A program made the position numbers and the translations under genes. DNA of 64,000 bases from Armatimonadota bacterium (GTDB lineage: Bacteria; Cloacimonadota; Cloacimonadia; Cloacimonadales; TCS61): NCBI GenBank assembly GCA_013203665.1, contig JABMPU010000066.1, positions 1 to 64,000 of the forward strand, given 5' to 3'. A model generated the notes under the pieces. The model did no database searches, was not told the origin of the DNA, and worked only from the letters and a program-made list of their open reading frames with translations. The first letter of the stretch is position 1. Every line of letters starts with the position of its first letter. Below, piece by piece: positions 27,148 to 36,269 of the stretch.

Positions 27148-27757
27148 AATAATTATTGCAGTGATTTGCAGTTATCTTTTAGGATGCATCCCTACCAGCT
27201 TCATATTTGGAAAATTAATCAAGAAAATTGATATTCGCCAGTATGGAAGTCATAATGTAGGAGCAACAAATGCCATCCGGGTTCTCGGTGTAAAAATCGG
27301 AATTGTTACTCTACTCATCGATATTGCCAAAGGTTTTTTCGCTATCCACATTGGAAAATTGATTATTCAAAATCCTGATAATGTTTTAATTATCTGTTTC
27401 GGGCTAGCTGCAATTCTGGGTCATATCTTCACGGTTTTCCTGAATTTCAAAGGTGGAAAAGGTGTAGCAACATCTGCTGGAGTTCTCATCGCTTTGGCTC
27501 CCATTCCTTTTTTGATTGCTCTTCTGTTTTTTATACTTATTGTTTGGATTACAAGATATGTTTCTCTTGGTTCAATCTTAGCTGGAATAGTTTTATTAAT
27601 TGTTGTAATAATAATTAACATCAGAAATTCTTTTTCAGAATTGGAATTCTTGATTTTTTTCTTTGTAATTGTAATGTTCATCATTATCCGTCATAAGAAA
27701 AATATTAACAGATTAATTTCCGGAACTGAGAGTAAAATCAGTTTTAAAAAGAAGTAA
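27137..27757 (+). CDS. plsY: Acyl-phosphate:glycerol-3-phosphate acyltransferase PlsY
   Basis: Start ATG 27137 (MVIRIIIAVICSYLLGCIPTSFIFGKL), 'YGSHNVGATNAIRVLG', 'GHIFTVFLNFKGGKGVATSAG'; 11-bp overlap with der. Confidence 0.95.
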   Translation: MVIRIIIAVICSYLLGCIPTSFIFGKLIKKIDIRQYGSHNVGATNAIRVLGVKIGIVTLLIDIAKGFFAIHIGKLIIQNPDNVLIICFGLAAILGHIFTVFLNFKGGKGVATSAGVLIALAPIPFLIALLFFILIVWITRYVSLGSILAGIVLLIVVIIINIRNSFSELEFLIFFFVIVMFIIIRHKKNINRLISGTESKISFKKK

Positions 27758-27767
27758 AATTTAATAA

Positions 27768-27796
27768 CTCGTTCCAATGCTCCAGCGTTGGAATGC
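27768..27796. repeat. Hairpin repeat ctcgttccaatgctccagcgttggaatgc (copy 1)
   Basis: 26-bp identical reverse-complement copy at 56675-56700; internally palindromic ttccaatgct-cc-agcgttggaa. Confidence 0.88.
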
Positions 27797-27899
27797 CGCT
27801 TGGGGATTGGGAACGATATTCATTTTTTTAAGGATTTGAAACAAAATTTATTTTTTTGTGTATTTTGAGCCTTTTTGCGGCTATTAAAAAAAAGGAATT

Positions 27900-29261
27900 A
27901 TGTGCGGAATAATTGGAATTTTTAATAATGACAAAGCTGCGGAATTAGCAGCTCTCGGTCTTTTTGCAGAACAACACAGAGGGCAGGAAAGCTGCGGCAT
28001 GGCAGTTAATGATGGAAAGATCATCAAATTGCGAAAAAAGATGGGTTTGGTTAAAGATGTTTTTACTCCTGAAAAATTGAAAATCCTGCAAGGAAAAATC
28101 GCCATCGGTCATGTTCGTTATCCTACTCGTGGAACTTCCTCTATTTATAATTCCCAACCGTATATTGTTGAAACTCTGTCCGGTCCATCATATGCTTTAT
28201 CAAGTAATGGCGATATAATAAATTACAAAGAAATCCGTCAGGAATTGGAAGCGAAAGGAGTTTATTTTTCCAGCAAAAATGAGGGTGAACTCATTCTCAA
28301 ATATATTGTTTTTTATGTGGAAAAAGAAGGATATTCCATCATAGACTCGATAAAAAAAATGATGAAAAATATCAAAGGTGCTTTTTCAGCAGTCCTGGCA
28401 ACCAAAGAAGCTCTTTATATGTTCCGCGATCCTTATGCTTTCCGTCCGATGACTTATGGCAAGACCAAAGAAGGTTCTGTTGTTGTTGCTTCGGAAAGTT
28501 GTGCTCTCGATATTTTATACATGGATTGGAAAAAGGAAATTAAACCTGCTGAAATAATTATTGTTAATAAAAATGGAATTGAGTCTATTGAAAATAATCC
28601 TAATGATTTTCGTGTGACTTCCACAGAAAAACACTGCATTTTTGAGCACATTTATTTTTCCAGACCGGACAGTTTTATCTTTAAAGAAAATGTTTATCAA
28701 GTTCGTCAAAAAATTGGAAATCTAATTGCAGAAGATGATGATATCAATGCTGATGTTGTGGTTCCTGTACCGGATTCATCGAATATTATTGCTCTTGGTT
28801 ATGCACGAAAAAGAAACATTCCTTTTGAATTCGGTTTGATCAGAAATCATTATGTCGGAAGAACTTTTATTCAACCTGAACAGACAATTCGTGATGAAAG
28901 TGTTTTTCAAAAATTCAATCCCTTACCAAATTTTTTTGAAGGGAAAATCGTTGTTATGATCGATGATTCTATTGTGCGAGGAACAACCCTGCGGAAATTA
29001 ACAAAATTGATAAAACATGCAGGAGCAAAGGAAGTTCATCTCAGGATAGGTTCTCCACCTGTTAAAAATTCTTGTTTTTATGGAATCGATACTCCTACCC
29101 AAAAAGAACTAATCGCAAATAATAAATCCATCGAAGAAATCAAAGATTTCATGGGAGCTGATTCTTTGAAATATCTAACAATCGAACAACTAAGAAAAAC
29201 CGTGAAAGAACCGGAGAATTTCTGTTATGCGTGTTTTGATGGGAATTATCCAGTGAGGTAA
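27900..29261 (+). CDS. purF: Amidophosphoribosyltransferase
   Basis: 'MCGIIGIF...GLFAEQHRGQESCGMAV' N-terminal Cys-glutamine amidotransferase; 'VVMIDDSIVRGTTLRKLTKLI' PRPP motif. Confidence 0.96.
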   Translation: MCGIIGIFNNDKAAELAALGLFAEQHRGQESCGMAVNDGKIIKLRKKMGLVKDVFTPEKLKILQGKIAIGHVRYPTRGTSSIYNSQPYIVETLSGPSYALSSNGDIINYKEIRQELEAKGVYFSSKNEGELILKYIVFYVEKEGYSIIDSIKKMMKNIKGAFSAVLATKEALYMFRDPYAFRPMTYGKTKEGSVVVASESCALDILYMDWKKEIKPAEIIIVNKNGIESIENNPNDFRVTSTEKHCIFEHIYFSRPDSFIFKENVYQVRQKIGNLIAEDDDINADVVVPVPDSSNIIALGYARKRNIPFEFGLIRNHYVGRTFIQPEQTIRDESVFQKFNPLPNFFEGKIVVMIDDSIVRGTTLRKLTKLIKHAGAKEVHLRIGSPPVKNSCFYGIDTPTQKELIANNKSIEEIKDFMGADSLKYLTIEQLRKTVKEPENFCYACFDGNYPVR

Positions 29262-29262
29262 A

Positions 29263-29742
29263 ATGAAATTAAAAAACTGGAATGAGATTTCGCAAATAAC
29301 TGAAGAGCTTAGAAAACCTGATAAAAAGATCGTTTTCACAAATGGTTGTTTTGATATTCTGCATGCTGGCCACATCCAATATCTGAGAGAAGCAAAAAAT
29401 CTAGGAGACATCTTGATAATCGGATTAAACAGTGATAAATCCACAAAACTCATAAAAGGAAAAAATCGACCTATAAATACAGAACTGAATCGGGCAACTG
29501 TTCTGGCTGCTTTGGAATTTGTGGATTATATTGTTATCTTTGAGGAGGATACTCCATTCAATTTGATTAACCTTATCAAACCCGACATTCTGGTTAAAGG
29601 TGGAGATTGGAAAGAAAACGAGATAATCGGTTCGGACATTGTGAAAGAAAACCATGGAAAAATTATCAGTTTATCTTATAAACCAGGAATTTCAACAACC
29701 GGAATTATTGATAAAATCCTAACTTTAAAAGAAGGCATTTAA
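29263..29742 (+). CDS. rfaE2: D-glycero-beta-D-manno-heptose 1-phosphate adenylyltransferase (RfaE domain II)
   Basis: 'KIVFTNGCFDILHAGHIQYLREAKNLGDILIIGLNSD', 'DILVKGGDWKENEIIGSDIV'. Confidence 0.92.
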   Translation: MKLKNWNEISQITEELRKPDKKIVFTNGCFDILHAGHIQYLREAKNLGDILIIGLNSDKSTKLIKGKNRPINTELNRATVLAALEFVDYIVIFEEDTPFNLINLIKPDILVKGGDWKENEIIGSDIVKENHGKIISLSYKPGISTTGIIDKILTLKEGI

Positions 29743-30158
29743 TGGATTTTCAGGAAGATACAGCAATTGTAAAAAAAATTGAAAACAACAAAGTTACAGT
29801 TGAAATTCAAAGAACCGGAGCTTGTGAACATTGCGCAATAAAAGGAATTTGTGGTGCTGGAAATAAAAACATCCAACATCAAATCCAAACTGATTTGAAC
29901 TTGAAAATCGGAGATCTGGTCAAAATTCATATTTCAGCAAGTTCCAAAATTTTCTCATCCTTTATTCTCTTCATTTTTCCCATTCTTGTTATGTTCATTT
30001 TTTATATTTTTGGTAAATATATCTTCCGGTTTAACGAAGATTTTTCAATAATTTTTTCTATTTTCGGTTTGCTTTTCAGTGGAATTATTATTTATTATAT
30101 CGATAAGAAATACGAGAAGAAAATTAGTTTTAAAATTATTGGGAGGATTGAAAAATGA
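29742..30158 (+). CDS. SoxR-reducing system protein RseC family
   Basis: 'GACEHCAIKGICGAG' Cys motif followed by two TM segments. Confidence 0.78.
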   Translation: MDFQEDTAIVKKIENNKVTVEIQRTGACEHCAIKGICGAGNKNIQHQIQTDLNLKIGDLVKIHISASSKIFSSFILFIFPILVMFIFYIFGKYIFRFNEDFSIIFSIFGLLFSGIIIYYIDKKYEKKISFKIIGRIEK

Positions 30159-30514
30159 AAATGCATTTAAACGAAATGGTTTTTTATGGTCATCACGGTG
30201 TACATCCTGAAGAACGAAAACTAGGTCAAAGATTTGTGGTAAATTTCAGTTATGAAACAGACCCAAAACAGGATCAGGCGATGGAACACATCGATGATAC
30301 GATCGATTACACAAAAGTTTTCTCAATTATTAAACATGTATTGGAAAAGGAAGAATTTTTACTTCTGGAAAATTGTGCTAATACAATTCTGGCAACCGTT
30401 TTAGAAACTTTTCCCAAGATTATTCATGTGAATGTAAAAATCAGAAAACCTTCTGTGCCAATTAGAGGATCACTCGGTTCAGTGGAAGTGGAGATGGATA
30501 GATTTCAGAAATGA
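30155..30514 (+). CDS. folB: Dihydroneopterin aldolase
   Basis: 'MVFYGHHGVHPEERKLGQRFVVN', 'VKIRKPSVPIRGSLGSVEVEM'. Confidence 0.93.
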   Translation: MKMHLNEMVFYGHHGVHPEERKLGQRFVVNFSYETDPKQDQAMEHIDDTIDYTKVFSIIKHVLEKEEFLLLENCANTILATVLETFPKIIHVNVKIRKPSVPIRGSLGSVEVEMDRFQK

Positions 30515-30960
30515 TCTGCTATTTTGGTCTTGGTTCAAACCTGGGAAATCGCCAAGAATACATGCTAAAAGCTCTTTCTGAACTTTCCTTGAAAATGAAA
30601 ATTCTCCAAAATTCAGAAATCATCGAAACCAAACCTTATGGAAATGTGAATCAACCTTATTTTCTAAACTGTGTTACTAAAATTGATACTGAACTTAAAC
30701 CTGATGAACTCCTGAAAATCTGCACAGAAATCGAAAATAAACTGGGAAGAAAAAGATCGCAAAAATGGGCATCACGAACCATCGATATCGATATCCTGTT
30801 TTATGGAAACGAAACATTTCAATCTGATGAATTGACTATTCCCCATCCTGAAATTCAGAAAAGAAGATTTGTCCTCAAATCATTAAATGAAATTTGTCCT
30901 GATCTTGTGCATCCGGTTTTGAATAAGAAAATATCTCAAATAATTTTGGAGTGTAAATGA
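30511..30960 (+). CDS. folK: 2-amino-4-hydroxy-6-hydroxymethyldihydropteridine diphosphokinase
   Basis: 'YFGLGSNLGNRQEYM', 'KWASRTIDIDILFYGNE', 'IPHPEIQKRRFVLKSLNEI'. Confidence 0.95.
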   Translation: MICYFGLGSNLGNRQEYMLKALSELSLKMKILQNSEIIETKPYGNVNQPYFLNCVTKIDTELKPDELLKICTEIENKLGRKRSQKWASRTIDIDILFYGNETFQSDELTIPHPEIQKRRFVLKSLNEICPDLVHPVLNKKISQIILECK

Positions 30961-31703
30961 AAAAACTCGCAACCATAATTCTTGCTGCTGGAAAAGGTGT
31001 AAGAATGAAATCTGATAAACCAAAAGTCGTTTTTGAATTAGCCGGTAAACCCATGATAAACAGAGTTGTGGAAACAGCACAAAAAATTGAAAGTGACATC
31101 ATCACAATCGTTGTTGGCTATAAAAAAGAAATGATTATTGATATCATTCCAAAAACAGAAAAAATCAAATTCATAGAACAAAAAGAACAATACGGAACCG
31201 GTCATGCAGTGATGGTAACTGAAAACGTTTTTAAAGATTTTGATGGAAATATTTTCATTCTCTGTGGAGATGTACCTCTGCTTCGAGCAGAAACTCTGCA
31301 AAAAATGCTGACAAAACACAAAGGAACAAATGCTGCTTGTACGGTTCTCACTGCAATTATGGAGGATGCTTTAAAATATGGAAGAATAATACGAAATGAA
31401 AACGGTAATGTTCTTAAAATTATTGAATTTAAAGATGCTAGTGAAAAAGAAAAACTGGTTAAAGAAATCAATACTGGGATTTACTGCTTTGATGCAAAAA
31501 GTCTTTTTTCTGCTTTGAAAAAAGTAACTAATAATAATCAACAAAACGAATACTATTTAACTGATACATTAGAAATTCTAAACAATGATAAGAAGCTTGT
31601 TACATCTGTTCTTCTGGATGACATGATAGAAGCTTCCGGAGTGAATTCCAAAGAGCAGCTAAACAACCTGGAAAAGGAATACTTTAAAACCAATGAATTA
31701 TAA
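30957..31703 (+). CDS. GlmU N-terminal-like nucleotidyltransferase (uridyltransferase domain only)
   Basis: 248 aa; 'IILAAGKGVRMKSDKPKVVFELAGKPMI', 'EQYGTGHAVM', 'LCGDVPLLRAETL'; no left-handed beta-helix acetyltransferase domain. Confidence 0.88.
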   Translation: MKKLATIILAAGKGVRMKSDKPKVVFELAGKPMINRVVETAQKIESDIITIVVGYKKEMIIDIIPKTEKIKFIEQKEQYGTGHAVMVTENVFKDFDGNIFILCGDVPLLRAETLQKMLTKHKGTNAACTVLTAIMEDALKYGRIIRNENGNVLKIIEFKDASEKEKLVKEINTGIYCFDAKSLFSALKKVTNNNQQNEYYLTDTLEILNNDKKLVTSVLLDDMIEASGVNSKEQLNNLEKEYFKTNEL

Positions 31704-31713
31704 AGGTGATTGA

Positions 31714-32757
31714 GTGAATAAGATTCCAGATAATAACAAATATTCCGAATTGCTTGGCAATATAGGCAAGCTTCTTGAAAAATCGCGTAAAGCTGCCATT
31801 CAAAAAGTTAATAACATTCTTGTGCAAACCTATTGGAATATCGGGAAACGAATTGTAGAATTTGAACAAGGTGGGAAGGAAAAAGCAGACTATGGCAGCG
31901 AGCTGCTAAAGAGATTATCAAATGATTTGAAAGAACGTTTTGGGAAAGGATTTAGCCGATCTAACCTGCAATATATGCGTTTGCTCTATCTGAAATACCA
32001 AAAATACCAGACACTGTCTGGCAAATTGAGTTGGTCTCATTACGTTGAAATTCTATCAATTTCAGATGAGCTGACTCGCTCATTTTACGAAAAACAATGC
32101 AATAGTGAAAACTGGTCTGTGAGAGAATTAAAACGACAAATAGATTCCGGTCTTTTTCAAAGAATAGCTTTGAGTAAAGACAAAAAAGGAGTTCTTAAAT
32201 TAGCCAAAGAGGGTCAACTCTTTGAAAATGTTGAAGATATTATTAAAGACCCGTATGTGTTTGAGTTTTTAAATATTCCGGAAAATTATCGTCATTCCGA
32301 AAAAGAATTGGAAAACAGACTTATTGATGAACTCGGACATTTCCTTTTGGAGCTTGGAAAGGGATTTGCTTTCATCGGCAGGCAATTTAGAATAACTTTG
32401 AATAATACACATTATTTTGTGGATCTTGTATTTTATCATAGAATCTTGAAATGCTTCGTCCTGATTGATTTGAAACTTGCAAAAGCAAACCATCAGGATA
32501 TCGGGCAGATGAATCTTTACCTGAATTATTTTAAAAATGAAGAAAATGAAACTGATGATAACGAACCAATTGGAATTATACTTGCCGCTGATAAAGATAA
32601 AATACTTGTAGAGTACGCAACCGGTTCTATCTCAAACCAGCTTTTTGTATCAAAATATCAATTATATCTCCCGGATAAACATCTGCTGGAGCAAGAACTG
32701 AAATATCTGCTGGAACAAGAAAATATAAAAAATAAGAAATCACAGGAGAGACTATGA
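31714..32757 (+). CDS. DUF1016/YhcG-family PD-(D/E)XK nuclease-like protein
   Basis: 347 aa, GTG start with 'aaaggtga'; 'VQTYWNIGKRIVEFEQGGKEKADYGSELLKRLSNDLKERFGKGFSRSNLQYMRLLYL'; 'HYFVDLVFYHRILKCFVLIDLKLAK'. Confidence 0.92.
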   Translation: MNKIPDNNKYSELLGNIGKLLEKSRKAAIQKVNNILVQTYWNIGKRIVEFEQGGKEKADYGSELLKRLSNDLKERFGKGFSRSNLQYMRLLYLKYQKYQTLSGKLSWSHYVEILSISDELTRSFYEKQCNSENWSVRELKRQIDSGLFQRIALSKDKKGVLKLAKEGQLFENVEDIIKDPYVFEFLNIPENYRHSEKELENRLIDELGHFLLELGKGFAFIGRQFRITLNNTHYFVDLVFYHRILKCFVLIDLKLAKANHQDIGQMNLYLNYFKNEENETDDNEPIGIILAADKDKILVEYATGSISNQLFVSKYQLYLPDKHLLEQELKYLLEQENIKNKKSQERL

Positions 32758-33248
32758 GTGATATTTTATATTCACCCTGGAGATTGAAATATATTTTATC
32801 AAACAAAGATGACAAATGCATTTTATGCCTTAAACTATCTGAAAAAGATGATGAGCATCTCATACTTTTCAGAAGTAAATACAGCTTTGTAATGATGAAC
32901 CTGTATCCTTATAATAACGGTCATCTCATGGTGGTTCCAAACAATCATGTTTCCGCCTTGAATAAATTATCAAAAGAAGAATTGAATGATCTTTTTGAGA
33001 CAGTTCAACTTTGTGAGAAAGTACTTCAGAGAAAATACAATCCTGATGGATTTAATATCGGTTTAAATCTGGGAAAATCTGCAGGTGCAGGAATCGATGA
33101 ACATTTACATGTTCATATTGTTCCCCGTTGGGCAGGTGATGTAAATTTTATGACCTCTATCGGAGGTACACGAGTAATTCCGGAAAATTTTGAAACCGCC
33201 TTCAAACAACTCAAAGAACAATTTGACAACGAAAGGGCTCAAAAATAA
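32754..33248 (+). CDS. HIT-family protein (nucleotide hydrolase/phosphorylase)
   Basis: 'LYPYNNGHLMVVPNNHV', 'GAGIDEHLHVHIVPRW' HxHxH; ATGA overlap with preceding gene. Confidence 0.93.
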   Translation: MSDILYSPWRLKYILSNKDDKCILCLKLSEKDDEHLILFRSKYSFVMMNLYPYNNGHLMVVPNNHVSALNKLSKEELNDLFETVQLCEKVLQRKYNPDGFNIGLNLGKSAGAGIDEHLHVHIVPRWAGDVNFMTSIGGTRVIPENFETAFKQLKEQFDNERAQK

Positions 33249-33249
33249 T

Positions 33250-33672
33250 TTGGCACGCAATAAAAATAAGCCTAAATCAGCATTATATCTGGTTTTATTG
33301 CTCATTATCGCAGCGTTTATTTTTTATTTGTTCTTTAATTTCAAAAGAGAAAAAAGCGATATTGTAAAGGTCTCGATCCCAACCATTAAGCTGGCTTTAT
33401 TAAATGGCTGTGGATATCCTGGAATTGCCAAAGAAGTGAAAGATATCTTAGTCGATAAAAATTTCGATGTTATTGCCTGGAGAAATGTTGAAAGAGATAT
33501 GTTCATCTATGAAAAATCCATCATAGTTATAAAAAAATATGATAAAGATAAACTGTCATATTTTCAGAAAATGACCGGTCTTAACAGAAGAATTTTTGCT
33601 CTTGATGATAATACAATAGAAGACTTTCAAATAATTTTGGGAAAGGACTTTAAAAAATATTTTAAAAAATAG
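33250..33672 (+). CDS. LytR C-terminal-domain (LytR_C) membrane protein
   Basis: TM segment then 'IKLALLNGCGYPGIAKEVKDILVDKNFDVIAWRNVE'; start uncertain (TTG 33250 vs track M 33190 inside the HIT gene). Confidence 0.75.
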   Translation: MARNKNKPKSALYLVLLLIIAAFIFYLFFNFKREKSDIVKVSIPTIKLALLNGCGYPGIAKEVKDILVDKNFDVIAWRNVERDMFIYEKSIIVIKKYDKDKLSYFQKMTGLNRRIFALDDNTIEDFQIILGKDFKKYFKK

Positions 33673-33679
33673 GAGAATA

Positions 33680-34051
33680 ATGGAATTATCTCATAAAGAA
33701 ATAATAATAAAAATAATTGATTGGTTAAAAGAAAAAAAAGCTGAAAATATTCTTCATTTTGATTTAAAAGATAAATCTGATTTAACTGATTCTATGATTA
33801 TTTGTCATGGAACCGGTGAACTGCATACAAAAGCAATTGCAGAAAATGTAATTCAGAAATCCAAAGATCAAAAGATCCATATTTTCGCTACCGAAGGTCT
33901 GGGAAATGCAACCTGGATTTTAATAGATTTTATTGATATTATTGTACACATTTTTAATGAAGATACCAGAAATTACTACAAATTAGAAGAGTTATGGAAT
34001 GTAAACCATCATAACAAAAAGGATGTAGAAGCAGATTATGTTAAAAGCTAA
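33680..34051 (+). CDS. rsfS: Ribosomal silencing factor RsfS
   Basis: 'LTDSMIICHGTGELHTKAIAENV', 'WILIDFIDIIVHIFNEDTRNYYKLEELW'. Confidence 0.93.
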   Translation: MELSHKEIIIKIIDWLKEKKAENILHFDLKDKSDLTDSMIICHGTGELHTKAIAENVIQKSKDQKIHIFATEGLGNATWILIDFIDIIVHIFNEDTRNYYKLEELWNVNHHNKKDVEADYVKS

Positions 34052-35690
34052 GATTCTGAAAGATTTAAAAAAAGGCATGTCGAAACTTGATTTCAAATTC
34101 GAGGATAATTTTTCAATCGAGGTTCCAAATATCGTTGAACATGGTGATTTTTCATCTAATATTGCTCTTTTGAATGCCAGAAAAAACAAAATGAAACCAC
34201 GCGATATGGCAGAAAAAATCGCAGATTATTTAATTCTTAAACGGGATTATAAATCCGTCGAAGTTGCCGGACCTGGTTTTATCAATATAAAATTGGCAAA
34301 TAATGTTTATCATAAAGGATTAATTCAAATCATAACCAAAAAGCATAAGTTTGGTTCTTCAAAATATGGAAAAAAGAGAAAGATATTATTGGAATTTGTG
34401 AGTGCAAATCCCACCGGTCCTTTAAATATTGTAAGTGCACGTGCTGCTGCTTATGGTGATTCACTGTATAGAATTATGAATTTTGTAGGATTTCAGGCAT
34501 TTAGAGAATTTTATATAAATGATGCCGGCAACCAGGTTGATATTTTAGCAGAATCGATTGAAATAAGATATCGAGAAATTCTTGGAGATGAAATAGAAGA
34601 ATTTCCCACTGAAGCATATCATGGAGAATACATCAAAGATCTGGCTGCAAGATTGTACACTTCGGAAGGTAAAAACCTCTTCTATCTGGCAGAAAAAGAC
34701 AGGCTGGAAAGAATGAAAAATTTTGCTCTTGAAGATATCCATCAATCCCAATTAGAAAGTTTAGAACGATTTGGAGTGAACTTTGAAAATTGGATGTCCG
34801 AAAAAAAATTACGGCAGGAAGGAATTTTAGAAGAAGCTCTAAGTTATCTTGCCGAAGCAAATTGCACTTACGAAAGCGACGATGCTGTCTGGTTTTCATC
34901 GACTAAATTTGGTGATGAAAAAGACCGTGTGCTCATTAAATCTGACGGTCATCCTACTTATCTTGTTCCGGATATTGCCTATCATATCACAAAATACCAG
35001 CGTGGATTCAGCATTATGATCGATGTTTTCGGACCAGACCATCATGCTCACGTTGCCAAACTTCGAGCTGCAATGCTGGCTCTCGATTATGACATTGAAA
35101 AACTCAAGGTTGTTTATTTGCAGCATATCACACTTTATTCCCACGGCGATAAAATTAAAATGTCGAAACGTGCCGGTAAGATCATAACGATGGATGACTT
35201 GATAGATGAAGTAGGTAAAGATGCTGCTCGTTTTTTCTTTATAAATAGGAAACCTACAGCTCACCTGGATTTTGATATGGAACTTGCCAAGAAGAAATCA
35301 AATGAAAATCCTGTTTATTATTGCCAGTATGCTCATGCAAGAATTTGCAGTATCCTCAAAAAAGCCAGAAAACAAAAAATAATTCTTAAAACATTTGATG
35401 TGAAAAACCTGAAAAAACTGAATAAAGAGGAAGAACTCACAATCATCAAGAAGCTTTTGGAGCTGCCTTCTATTTTGATTTCTGTGGCAGATAGCTTTGA
35501 GCCGCATCGTTTATCAGGATATGTTCAAGAACTTGCAGGTTTGTTCCATAAATATTATTCAAAATACAAAATAATTAATGAGAACAAAATAGAATTGAGC
35601 CAAAGCCGATTGTATCTAATAACTGCTATAAAAAATGTAATTTCAATTTCTCTGAATTTAATGGGAATTTCTGCTCCTGATAAGATGTAA
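34038..35690 (+). CDS. argS: Arginyl-tRNA synthetase
   Basis: 'EFVSANPTGPLNIVSARAAAYGDSLYRI', 'KMSKRAGKIITMDDLIDEVGKDAARFFF', C-terminal anticodon-binding domain. Confidence 0.97.
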   Translation: MLKAKILKDLKKGMSKLDFKFEDNFSIEVPNIVEHGDFSSNIALLNARKNKMKPRDMAEKIADYLILKRDYKSVEVAGPGFINIKLANNVYHKGLIQIITKKHKFGSSKYGKKRKILLEFVSANPTGPLNIVSARAAAYGDSLYRIMNFVGFQAFREFYINDAGNQVDILAESIEIRYREILGDEIEEFPTEAYHGEYIKDLAARLYTSEGKNLFYLAEKDRLERMKNFALEDIHQSQLESLERFGVNFENWMSEKKLRQEGILEEALSYLAEANCTYESDDAVWFSSTKFGDEKDRVLIKSDGHPTYLVPDIAYHITKYQRGFSIMIDVFGPDHHAHVAKLRAAMLALDYDIEKLKVVYLQHITLYSHGDKIKMSKRAGKIITMDDLIDEVGKDAARFFFINRKPTAHLDFDMELAKKKSNENPVYYCQYAHARICSILKKARKQKIILKTFDVKNLKKLNKEEELTIIKKLLELPSILISVADSFEPHRLSGYVQELAGLFHKYYSKYKIINENKIELSQSRLYLITAIKNVISISLNLMGISAPDKM

Positions 35691-35750
35691 TTTTATTTTC
35701 CGTTATTAATCTCTGAAATTGAAAACTTTATAAAATCGAGATAAGAAATT

Positions 35751-36251
35751 ATGAAAAAATTAATTGTATTATCAGATACTCATAAGAATCAAATCTTATT
35801 GAGGAGAGTTCTCTCAAACGAAGAAAATCTCACTCATATTTTTCATTTAGGAGATTTCTACGAAGACCTGGATAATAACTTTGATCTTATAGATGAAAAG
35901 GAAATTGTGAAAATTCCCGGTATTTTCCATTCAAAATATTTGGATAAAACTCTTCCAGCAATTCAATCTGCAAACATCTCAGGTTGGAATTTCCTGCTTA
36001 TTCATAACATCGAAGATTTAAAGGACATTCCCAATTCAACCGATTTCATTCTTTATGGTCACACCCATCAGTATAGTTTTGAAAAGAGAAATAATCTCTA
36101 TTTTCTAAATCCTGGTCATCTTAAAGAAAAAATTGAAAAGAATAGAAAAGCTTCGTATGTGATTATGAATATAACACCATCTCAGGTTGAATTTTTTTTC
36201 AAATACTTAGATGGTTCTGTATTTCATTCAGAAAAAATAAATCGTAATTAA
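35751..36251 (+). CDS. Metallophosphoesterase, MJ0936/YfcE family
   Basis: 'LIVLSDTHKNQ', 'HLGDFYEDLD', 'FILYGHTHQYSFEKRNNLYFLNPGHL'. Confidence 0.88.
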   Translation: MKKLIVLSDTHKNQILLRRVLSNEENLTHIFHLGDFYEDLDNNFDLIDEKEIVKIPGIFHSKYLDKTLPAIQSANISGWNFLLIHNIEDLKDIPNSTDFILYGHTHQYSFEKRNNLYFLNPGHLKEKIEKNRKASYVIMNITPSQVEFFFKYLDGSVFHSEKINRN

Positions 36252-36269
36252 ATATATTTTGGAGGAACA

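Noticed and set aside
33190-33249. Track start MKPPSNNSKNNLTTKGLKNN for the LytR_C gene
   Set aside because: Lies entirely within the HIT gene 3' end in another frame; TTG 33250 just after the HIT stop is more plausible, though unproven.
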